Positions 6,959 to 13,167 of a DNA stretch of 13,167 nucleotides are shown piece by piece. The stretch is from contig DJGH01000035.1 of assembly GCA_002431635.1 (NCBI GenBank), positions 1-13,167 on the forward strand, read 5' to 3'. A program made the position numbers and the translations under genes. The notes under the pieces were generated by a model. The model was not told the DNA's origin and did no database searches. It worked only from the letters and a program-made list of their open reading frames with translations. The stretch is from Petrotoga sp. UBA5851 (lineage in GTDB: Bacteria > Thermotogota > Thermotogae > Petrotogales > Petrotogaceae). Position 1 is the first letter of the stretch; every line of letters starts with the position of its first letter.

Positions 6959-8593
6959 TTCATGTTTCCTAATTGAGTTTTTTCCGTTTTTTTTCGCATC
7001 GTAAAGTGCTTCATCAGCTTTTTTTATACATTCCTTCCAGTCTTCAGAAGCAAAGTTGCAGTAGTACCCTATTGAAACACTTATAAACTTTTTGTCTTCA
7101 TATCTGAAGATTTTGCTGCTGTTAATGGTTTGCTTGAGTTTTTTACAGAACTGCAGAACCTCTTTTTCGTCTTTGCCGATCAGAACATACAAAAACTCAT
7201 CTCCTCCATACCTTCCGGCAACTACACCTTCATTGTCATAAGACTGTGAGATCTTTCCTATAAGCTCTATAACTTCATCACCCTTCTGATGGCCATATGT
7301 ATCGTTTACGATCTTAAAATCGTCTATATCCATCATCACGACAGAAAAACTATCTTTTAATTCTGACAGGAAATCGATCATGTAATTATAATTATAAAGA
7401 CCGGTAAGTCTGTCTTTTATCGATGAAAGATACATAAAATCAGATTTTTCTTTTTCCTTTAAAAATTTATTTTGAAGAGCCAGATAGTATTCAATGACTA
7501 TGAGAAACAGACCAGATGAGAAAAAAACAAGACCGAAAAGACTGTAGCTCAGACGCGAAAATCCTCCCATTATGACATTTAAAGTATCATAAGCGGCGCA
7601 GAAAAGCAGTAATCCGGAGCTGCAAAAAATTATCAGTTCCTGCATGCCTCTGCGAGAAACACTCAAACATGCCGTCATCCATCCCACAATATTGGCTAAT
7701 ACTGCAATATTGGTAATACCGTAATTAACCTGAAACTTGTACATTGTTGGGGAAAAACCATATAACAGAACCGCTGCAGCAACAGCTGAAACTCCAAGCC
7801 AAAGGTTGTACTTCTTTCGGTACTTTTTATAGATTGCTATGCTTGTAAAAAAAGCAGCCATATAAACCGCACTCAGAATAATTTTTTTAAAGATAAGCAG
7901 AGGCACCGGAATAACCATGACCGGAATATAATCGAGCGTATTTATGCTTGCCAAAAGAGCTCCCAAAGCAAAATAAAATACCTCCGCCGGTGCTTTTTTT
8001 CTTGAAGAAATAAAAAATATGGCAAAGAAAAAAAATGCTATAAGATTAAATGCAAATGAAAAAATAATCAATCCGTTCAGTTGAATTGAAAAAAAATCTA
8101 TAAGTCTCGAACTGTTTGATTTATCAACTATCATAATCGGAAAATCGGATTTTCCAAGCTCACCGTCCGCATATATCCTGAAAACAATCTCATTAGACTG
8201 TCTAAGATCGGTTCTGCTTATCTCATGATAAGAAAAACCGTTCCATATGTTACTGTTTAACCTGTAATCACCGTTGGATCCTATATATCTTCCGTTAAAG
8301 AAAACATCGTAGGAAAGAGCGCACAGTCTGTATGCGAAAAGATAAAAACTTTCGTCATCAGATAAATTTATAAAATCATCCTCCGGAAGATACGTGTAAA
8401 AACTGTACTCAGTTGGCATTGAAGTTTCTATAAGCCGATAATTAAGAGTATCAGAACTATTGGCAGTATAAAAGCTGCCTAACTTTATATTGTGAGTACC
8501 GTTAATGATACTTTCCATTTTATAATTAATAAACAAGACTATTGCTAAAAAAAACAGAAAATAAAACGCAATAATAACTAACCCTTTCCTCAT
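6953..8593 (-). CDS. Seven-TM sensor diguanylate cyclase (GGDEF)
   Basis: A 546-residue membrane protein. One N-terminal helix (5-23) is followed by an extracytoplasmic domain of about 140 residues (24-165), with a beta-sandwich look around SYDVFFNGRYIG (94-105). Then come about seven hydrophobic helices between 170 and 370, and a GGDEF domain (about 390-546). The arrangement resembles 7TMR-DISM receptors. Active-site features are intact: DRLTGLYN (394-401), MDIDDFK (421-427) and GGDEF itself at 463-467, so it should make cyclic di-GMP. The inhibitory RxxD site expected nine residues ahead of GGDEF reads NEGV (454-457), so classical product inhibition is probably absent. Start supported by GGAG at 8603-8600, six bases from ATG. 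It lies 56 bases after the chemoreceptor gene and may share its transcript. The signal sensed is unknown. Confidence 0.93.
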   Translation of the reverse strand: MRKGLVIIAFYFLFFLAIVLFINYKMESIINGTHNIKLGSFYTANSSDTLNYRLIETSMPTEYSFYTYLPEDDFINLSDDESFYLFAYRLCALSYDVFFNGRYIGSNGDYRLNSNIWNGFSYHEISRTDLRQSNEIVFRIYADGELGKSDFPIMIVDKSNSSRLIDFFSIQLNGLIIFSFAFNLIAFFFFAIFFISSRKKAPAEVFYFALGALLASINTLDYIPVMVIPVPLLIFKKIILSAVYMAAFFTSIAIYKKYRKKYNLWLGVSAVAAAVLLYGFSPTMYKFQVNYGITNIAVLANIVGWMTACLSVSRRGMQELIIFCSSGLLLFCAAYDTLNVIMGGFSRLSYSLFGLVFFSSGLFLIVIEYYLALQNKFLKEKEKSDFMYLSSIKDRLTGLYNYNYMIDFLSELKDSFSVVMMDIDDFKIVNDTYGHQKGDEVIELIGKISQSYDNEGVVAGRYGGDEFLYVLIGKDEKEVLQFCKKLKQTINSSKIFRYEDKKFISVSIGYYCNFASEDWKECIKKADEALYDAKKNGKNSIRKHEK

Positions 8594-8649
8594 TTATATC
8601 TCCGTATGAACTTTTTTTATTTTTCTAGTTTAAAGATAAAAACTACGGT

Positions 8650-10398
8650 TCAGGTTTTGAACTTTTGCACAGCCTGCTCAAGCTTTTCGGCCATACCGTT
8701 CAACAGTCTGGCAGATTCAGTCGTTTTTTCTGCGGCTGCAAGCTGTTCTTCTGTATTTTCCTCAATCTCTTTATTTTTTTGCAGAAACTCTTTTATAGTA
8801 GAGTTGGTTGTTTTTACAGAATCTGATACCTTTGCCACCGTACCGGAAACATCTGTAGCCGATACTGTAACCTCTTTTATTTCTTGGGCTGTCCGAACTG
8901 AAGATTCAAAAATGGATTTAAAGACTTCGCTGCTCTGTCCTATAGAGCTTATGCCTTTTTTTACTTCCATGCTCAGCTTTTCTATGGACTGTATGGACTT
9001 ATCTGAGTTCTCTCCTACTTTGGAAATAATATCCTGTATTTTTAATGCTGCTTCTTTTGACTGCTGGGCAAGCTTTTTTATTTCGTCTGCAACTACCGCA
9101 AAACCTTTTCCATGCTCACCGGCCCTTGAAGCTTCAATAGATGCGTTAAGGGAAAGGAGATTAGTCTGTACGGCAATCTGGGAAATAGTTTGGACAAATT
9201 CACTTATCTCTTTATAAAGATCTGACATTTCAGAAATAATTAACCGAGATTCAGAAAGTGCCTTATCGATCTCATTCATCTGTTCTATCGAACGGTATAT
9301 CTGAGTGTTTCCTGATTTGGCCTGCTCCTGGGTGTCTTGGGATACCTGAGAGACCAAAAAAGTTTTCTGTGAAATCTTCAGAACTTTTTCAGCCATTTCG
9401 CTGAGAAGACTGCTTGCATAATCTGATTTATCTAACAGCAGTTCAATATCAGAAACTCTCTTCTGAACATTTTCTGCTATACTGTTGCTTGCATCTGTAG
9501 TAGTTTGAGCTGAATCCGAAAGCTCTTCAGAAAGCGAAAGAATTTCAGAAGCATTTTCTTTTATAGAAACAATTACTCTCTTTATGTCAGATATCATTAA
9601 ACAGAATGATTGTGCAAGTTCTCCGACTTCGTCTTTTCTTGACATATCAGCACTCACGGAAAGGTCTCCGGTACTTATGAGCTTTGACTTCTGAACCAGC
9701 GCTTTTATTGGTTTTGTCAGGCGCAAAGAAAAGAATACTGCTACAGCCACGGAAATAAGAAGAGCAAGTACCATGCTCAAATTAAGAACTAATCTCTCTT
9801 TATCTATCGTATCCATTATTTGAGACACATCGAAATCTGCGCCCAAAAGCCCGATAATACTGCCCCGTTCATCAAAAATAGGCGATATAGTGCTTATAAG
9901 ATATCCATAACTGTCGTTTGATATATCAAGCTGAGATTTACCAGTTTTATAAACCTTTTCAAAAGTCTCAACATAATTTTCTTCCACATCACCCGGCGAA
10001 GATCCGTTTTCCTGCCCATAATCGCTGGAAACAACATAAACATAACTGTTATCCGTCTTGGTCATGGTGTATAAGAATTTTAGCCCGTTTGCATCTCTTA
10101 TGGTTCTGATTAAGTTCAGCGTATCCGAAAAATTAGCTGTCGCAGATATATCTTCTGTATCTTCCTGATTCTCTATAAGTTTTATGATTTCTGAAAATTT
10201 AGCCTTATCAATCATTCCGGAAGATTTTTCAGATATCTCCTCAGAACGATTGACAACTGTCAACTCAATCGTTTTTTTAATCATCTTGTCAGTGAAAAAT
10301 CCAGTCAGAATAAGTAAAGAAATAATAATAACCGTGAAAAGCATCGAAATTTTAAAAGCTATGCCGTTCACAATCTTTTTCAAAAAAGTTCTGCCCAT
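8650..10398 (-). CDS. Methyl-accepting chemotaxis protein with Cache-like sensor
   Basis: A 582-residue transmembrane chemoreceptor. TM1 is about 17-35, an extracytoplasmic sensor about 36-202, TM2 about 203-226, HAMP about 223-277 and a long helical signalling domain to the end. In the sensor, YVVSSDYG and SPIFDERGSIIGLLGADFDV look like the ligand-binding half of a Cache/PDC domain. The hairpin tip that contacts CheA and CheW is well conserved (NLLSLNASIEASRAGEHG, GFAVVADEI, about 413-440). There is no CheR-docking pentapeptide at the C-terminus, which ends AVQKFKT. I chose ATG 10398 because GGGAG lies eight bases upstream; a frame extension to TTG 10413 has no such site. Ligand unknown. It sits between comEC and the diguanylate cyclase on the same strand. 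Confidence 0.95.
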   Translation of the reverse strand: MGRTFLKKIVNGIAFKISMLFTVIIISLLILTGFFTDKMIKKTIELTVVNRSEEISEKSSGMIDKAKFSEIIKLIENQEDTEDISATANFSDTLNLIRTIRDANGLKFLYTMTKTDNSYVYVVSSDYGQENGSSPGDVEENYVETFEKVYKTGKSQLDISNDSYGYLISTISPIFDERGSIIGLLGADFDVSQIMDTIDKERLVLNLSMVLALLISVAVAVFFSLRLTKPIKALVQKSKLISTGDLSVSADMSRKDEVGELAQSFCLMISDIKRVIVSIKENASEILSLSEELSDSAQTTTDASNSIAENVQKRVSDIELLLDKSDYASSLLSEMAEKVLKISQKTFLVSQVSQDTQEQAKSGNTQIYRSIEQMNEIDKALSESRLIISEMSDLYKEISEFVQTISQIAVQTNLLSLNASIEASRAGEHGKGFAVVADEIKKLAQQSKEAALKIQDIISKVGENSDKSIQSIEKLSMEVKKGISSIGQSSEVFKSIFESSVRTAQEIKEVTVSATDVSGTVAKVSDSVKTTNSTIKEFLQKNKEIEENTEEQLAAAEKTTESARLLNGMAEKLEQAVQKFKT

Positions 10399-10433
10399 AA
10401 TATCAGCTCCCAAATTTTAAAGTGAAGCTCAGC

Positions 10434-10462
10434 ATAATAAAACTTTTTGCAGTTTTTATAAA
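10434..10462 (-). promoter_or_regulatory. Possible promoter for the chemoreceptor gene
   Basis: On the minus strand TTTATA (10462-10457), a 17-bp spacer and TATTAT (10439-10434) lie in the short gap after comEC. Each hexamer matches consensus only partly. A weak A/T hairpin, AAAACT with AGTTTT, overlaps the spacer. This could separate the chemoreceptor from the recD-comEC transcript, but co-transcription is equally possible. Confidence 0.3.
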
Positions 10463-10469
10463 GATATTT

Positions 10470-11774
10470 TCAACGCTTATATCTTTTTTCTATCCTAATA
10501 AGCATGAAAATATACGCCCAAAGAATTGTGCAGGATATCAAAAGCCCATACAGCCTGTTTTCAACTGTGGTAAGAGGCATAAAAGAAACAGTTTTCAAAA
10601 AAGCTTTGCATGCCAGGGCAAGAAAAGAAGCCACTACCCCCAGTTGTTCAAGCGGAACCAAAACCATAACCATACATAGAATCATTAGAATATCAAGAAC
10701 AGGCTCCACAAGTGGTGTTAAAAATGGTCCTAAAATTGAAAAGCTCCCAAAATATGCAATACAAAAAGGAATCACTCCAAGAAAGGCACCGACAGCGATT
10801 ACTGCAGCGCGAAACAAAGGAAATAACTTTTTCTTTTTGAGACCAGCTGTGGCCCGAACTGAAAACAGTATCATGAAAGCTGATGAATAACTCATTTGAA
10901 ATCCTACGTTATAAATGTTCAGCGGCATAAACACCAAAGAAAGATAGCCTATAAGACCAAGTATGTTAAATGAACTTACGCCTATGTCAAGGATTTTAAA
11001 AAGACATACCCCGATAATAAGAAGCCCCGCACGCATAGAACTTGGAGAAAAACCCGTCAAAATCATATAAACCCATACCATACCCATATTTATTAACAAA
11101 CGCAAACTTCGTTTTCTGACCAGATACCTCAGAACAAAGAATACTGTTGCAGAAAAAAGATAAACCTGCATCCCTGAAACCGCAAAAAGATGAAGCGTAC
11201 CCGAACTCTTAAAAACTTCTTTATCCTTAAGACTCCCCATAAAAGAAGCAGAAATTATATCAAATGCCTCTTTGTCCTTTACCGCCAAAGAAAGATTTTC
11301 AAGTGCCTTTTCCTTTATTCTGAAAAAAGAAGAATCAACTGAAGGTGCCGCATATGTGGCATTAATATAACCTTCTTTCAGTTGACCTGACACATATACA
11401 TTCTTACCGCAGCTGATCTTTTCCGTACTGAACTTATAATAATCAAACTTTATGTAGTCTCTGTACTTCTTCCATGCACCGTTGTATATATGACTGCTTA
11501 TAAGCGTATAAGAACCGTTTCTTCTGTCTACCACTCTACCTAAAACACCAACATCTCCTTCAATCCTTGAAATATCAGCATATATAAAAGGCACCAGGAA
11601 GATCAGAAGAAAAACAAACATACGTATATTTCTGAAAGTCAAAATCCAAACAAACAGTATCAGCATACATACAGCCAATGAAACCCAAAAATTTATACTT
11701 TTTAGTAAAAGCAAAACAGAAAAAATTAAAAATAACTGAAAAAAGAAAGGAGGTAGCCCTCTGCCTTTAACCAT
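10470..11774 (-). CDS. comEC: ComEC/Rec2-family DNA uptake channel, lacking the metallo-beta-lactamase domain
   Basis: A 434-residue polytopic membrane protein. Hydrophobic helices fill about 10-68. A small extracytoplasmic OB-like section (about 70-150) follows, then the Competence domain: FKSSGTLHLFAVSGMQVYLF (188-207), YMILTGFSPSSMRAG (236-250), NVGFQMSYSSAF (289-300) and VIPFCIAYFGSFSILGPFL (334-352). The family forms the channel carrying single-stranded DNA across the inner membrane. Typical members are 700-800 residues with a C-terminal metallo-beta-lactamase nuclease; here the protein ends at KRYKR and the next gene begins 71 bases on. The usual SGLH motif reads SGMQ. The start is ATG 11774, with a TTG codon just before it; AGGA upstream would serve either. 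It overlaps the end of recD by 8 bases, so expression is probably coupled. Confidence 0.9.
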   Translation of the reverse strand: MVKGRGLPPFFFQLFLIFSVLLLLKSINFWVSLAVCMLILFVWILTFRNIRMFVFLLIFLVPFIYADISRIEGDVGVLGRVVDRRNGSYTLISSHIYNGAWKKYRDYIKFDYYKFSTEKISCGKNVYVSGQLKEGYINATYAAPSVDSSFFRIKEKALENLSLAVKDKEAFDIISASFMGSLKDKEVFKSSGTLHLFAVSGMQVYLFSATVFFVLRYLVRKRSLRLLINMGMVWVYMILTGFSPSSMRAGLLIIGVCLFKILDIGVSSFNILGLIGYLSLVFMPLNIYNVGFQMSYSSAFMILFSVRATAGLKKKKLFPLFRAAVIAVGAFLGVIPFCIAYFGSFSILGPFLTPLVEPVLDILMILCMVMVLVPLEQLGVVASFLALACKAFLKTVSFMPLTTVENRLYGLLISCTILWAYIFMLIRIEKRYKR

Positions 11775-13143
11775 CAATCAGCTTCCTTGATTTTATCTCC
11801 TGTAACGCTGAAGGCAGACCATCTATGAAGCTCTTCAAATCCTCCTGCTGAATATATACTCTGAGATCTTTACGGAACCTGGTAAAAGCTGTATATATGA
11901 GCTCTTTACTCAAAAGTCTGCTCCTGGCGGGAAGTACCACTATAACGTTTTCAAACTCACTTCCCTGAGCCTTGTGTATTGTAACCGCATATGCACTGTT
12001 AAGCAAAAGTCCAGCCTCGTATGCTCCAAAGTTTGCTTTTATACCGTTTTCAAAGGAAACCTGTATGTAAAACTCATCCTGAAAAGGATCAAATACCTTT
12101 TCTACATATCCTATCTGGCCATTGTAAACCTTTCGTTCCGGAAGATTTTCCAGAAGTATTACCCTTTCATTCAGGTTGTACCCCTTTATATCGTATCCGA
12201 AAATACTTTTTTTTATCATCAGGTTAAGCGCATTGACCCCAAAGGAACCTATATTATTAGGAGTCAAAATTATCCATTCTTCCCTCTTTTTTTCATATTG
12301 CGATATCTGTTCCAAAATGAGAGACCCAAGCTCCCTAACCGAAGAGTACTTTTTTGCAAAAGAAGAAAAATCCATCCCCGTTTTAGATGTTCCCTCAAGC
12401 ACAGCCCTAGCAAGTCCGCTCTGAGGACTTTGATCATCAAAACGGTTAACTACCTTGAGTTCAAACAGATTGCCAGGTAGCTCATGTATAAGCTGACTGA
12501 ACACCTTTCCTGCTCCAACAGGAGGAAGCTGATTTTTATCGCCTACAAAGATTACCTGCATAAGATACGAAAGGTCAACAGTGCTTAAAACCGCTCTAAA
12601 AGATGCCATATCAATCATAGACGACTCGTCTACGATTATGATTCTTTTACGCACCTTTTTTCCGCCGTTTCTTCTTTTCATTAAAAATCCGCTTTTTAGC
12701 GAGACATACCATCCGTTTTCATATAAAACACTTGCTATCGTCCTGGCCTGAAAGCCGGTTACTGTTTTAAGCCTGTCTGCGGCTTTGCCGGTCGGAGCCA
12801 AAAGCATTACATCGTTTTGAGTTATAATTCCTTTACCCGTGAGACCTTTGAGATACGAAAGAACTAAAGTTGTCTTTCCTGTGCCTGCCCTTCCGCTTAT
12901 AAAAAAAAGCTTTTTTTTCTGCATAGCATAAAGAGCATCCTGTTTCTCAATAAATCCTCTGTCTTCTTCTTGTATTCCCGTATCTGAAAGAATCTCTCCC
13001 CACTGAATATACTTACCCGAAAAAACGGTCTTTTTGTTCCAGACAGCACTTACAGCTTGAGATATATCCCTTTCCATCTCATTCACAACCTTAAGCTGAA
13101 CGGTACCGTCATCGTTTTGAATGTTCAGAGTCCTGATATTGTT
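11767..13143 (-). CDS. recD: RecD-like DNA helicase (exodeoxyribonuclease V alpha), 5' end missing
   Basis: A superfamily 1B helicase. Numbering from GTG 13086, it shows IEKQDAL (46-52), Walker A GRAGTGKT (65-72), APTGKAADRL (97-106), Walker B IIIVDESSMID (149-159) and VGDKNQLPPVGAG (181-193). The late motifs are YAVTIHKAQGSEFENV (366-381) and LIYTAFTRFRKDL (396-408). RecD is the 5'-3' motor of RecBCD-type nucleases. The frame stays open upstream of GTG 13086 for 19 more codons (NNIRTLNIQNDDGTVQLKV) to a TAG at 13146-13144. That stretch reads like natural RecD sequence, and no ATG, GTG or TTG with a good ribosome site exists. E. coli RecD has about 100 more residues before Walker A, so the N-terminal domain is missing here. 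Its last bases overlap comEC. Distinguishing RecD from the longer RecD2 needs that missing part. Confidence 0.93.
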   Translation of the reverse strand, partial: NNIRTLNIQNDDGTVQLKVVNEMERDISQAVSAVWNKKTVFSGKYIQWGEILSDTGIQEEDRGFIEKQDALYAMQKKKLFFISGRAGTGKTTLVLSYLKGLTGKGIITQNDVMLLAPTGKAADRLKTVTGFQARTIASVLYENGWYVSLKSGFLMKRRNGGKKVRKRIIIVDESSMIDMASFRAVLSTVDLSYLMQVIFVGDKNQLPPVGAGKVFSQLIHELPGNLFELKVVNRFDDQSPQSGLARAVLEGTSKTGMDFSSFAKKYSSVRELGSLILEQISQYEKKREEWIILTPNNIGSFGVNALNLMIKKSIFGYDIKGYNLNERVILLENLPERKVYNGQIGYVEKVFDPFQDEFYIQVSFENGIKANFGAYEAGLLLNSAYAVTIHKAQGSEFENVIVVLPARSRLLSKELIYTAFTRFRKDLRVYIQQEDLKSFIDGLPSALQEIKSRKLIDG

Positions 13144-13167
13144 CTAAACGATGACGGTACCGTTCAG
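13096..13167. repeat. Perfect 22-bp inverted repeat ending at the window edge
   Basis: The left arm 13096-13117 (CTGAACGGTACC...) is the exact reverse complement of the right arm 13146-13167, separated by 28 bases. Each arm contains the 10-bp palindrome ACGGTACCGT (13100-13109 and 13154-13163). GTTCAG recurs inside the loop at 13123-13128. The right arm ends on the last base of the window, so the repeat may continue beyond it. The left arm lies inside the recD frame and encodes NDDGTVQ-like residues. Confidence 0.95.

Noticed and set aside
8606..9217. 203-codon open frame on the plus strand inside the chemoreceptor gene
   Set aside because: It lies wholly antisense to the strongly conserved chemoreceptor signalling domain, is Ser/Phe/Cys-rich as expected of a shadow frame, and has no recognisable motif.
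10504..10890. 128-codon plus-strand open frame within comEC
   Set aside because: Antisense to conserved Competence-domain sequence, no ribosome site, no family resemblance.
11974..12480. 168-codon plus-strand open frame inside recD
   Set aside because: Antisense to conserved helicase motifs; composition and lack of a good start context indicate a shadow frame.
13086..13086. GTG at 13086 as the true recD start
   Set aside because: Only AAGG two bases upstream could serve as a ribosome site, and the frame upstream continues with RecD-like sequence, so I treat the gene as 5'-partial.

Overview
This is a 13.2 kb, AT-rich (roughly 38-40% GC by eye) stretch of bacterial chromosome. It carries ten protein genes, eight apparently complete and two cut by or close to the window edges. 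Ile and Arg codons are often ATA and AGA, and ribosome sites are strong (AGGAGG-like). An electron-bifurcating butyryl-CoA dehydrogenase/ETF operon points to a strict anaerobe. The candidates are a treponeme-like spirochaete or a clostridial (Lachnospiraceae-like) bacterium. The short ComEC without a nuclease domain makes me lean weakly to the spirochaete, but the window does not settle it. There are no rRNA or tRNA genes, insertion sequences or CRISPR arrays, and no phage genes.

Layout. (1) 1-516, minus: the N-terminal 172 residues of a conserved uncharacterised protein with a possible PD-(D/E)XK-like core; it runs off the left edge. (2) 597-2395, plus: a two-gene operon behind a promoter at 532-559. 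It holds a DUF952 protein with an unfamiliar C-terminal domain, then an M19 (membrane-dipeptidase family) zinc peptidase whose start overlaps the previous stop by one base. (3) 2689-6110, plus: bcd-etfB-etfA followed by a MaoC-type enoyl-CoA hydratase, very tightly spaced and closed by a strong terminator. (4) 6279-6926, plus: a single HAD-IB phosphatase gene with its own extended -10 promoter. It ends at a 15-bp bidirectional terminator shared with the converging minus-strand genes. (5) 13143-6953, minus: recD and comEC (overlapping), then a methyl-accepting chemotaxis protein, then a seven-TM diguanylate cyclase.

How the genes work together. Bcd and EtfAB form the complex that reduces crotonyl-CoA to butyryl-CoA with NADH while also reducing ferredoxin. 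The MaoC protein could supply enoyl-CoA from a 3-hydroxyacyl-CoA, probably the R isomer. Crt, Hbd and Thl are not in the window. RecD and ComEC are translationally overlapped, linking a DNA helicase to a DNA-uptake channel. The chemoreceptor and diguanylate cyclase form a sensory pair.

The most unusual features are at the right edge. A perfect 22-bp inverted repeat ends exactly at the last base. The recD reading frame runs upstream of its apparent start into this repeat and stops there. I think recD is truncated at its 5' end and that the terminal repeat may be a fold-back artefact, though a real disruption is possible. I found no convincing new multi-gene system. The best candidates for new biology are the DUF952 fusion, the nuclease-less ComEC coupled to recD, and the possible nuclease-fold protein at the left edge.
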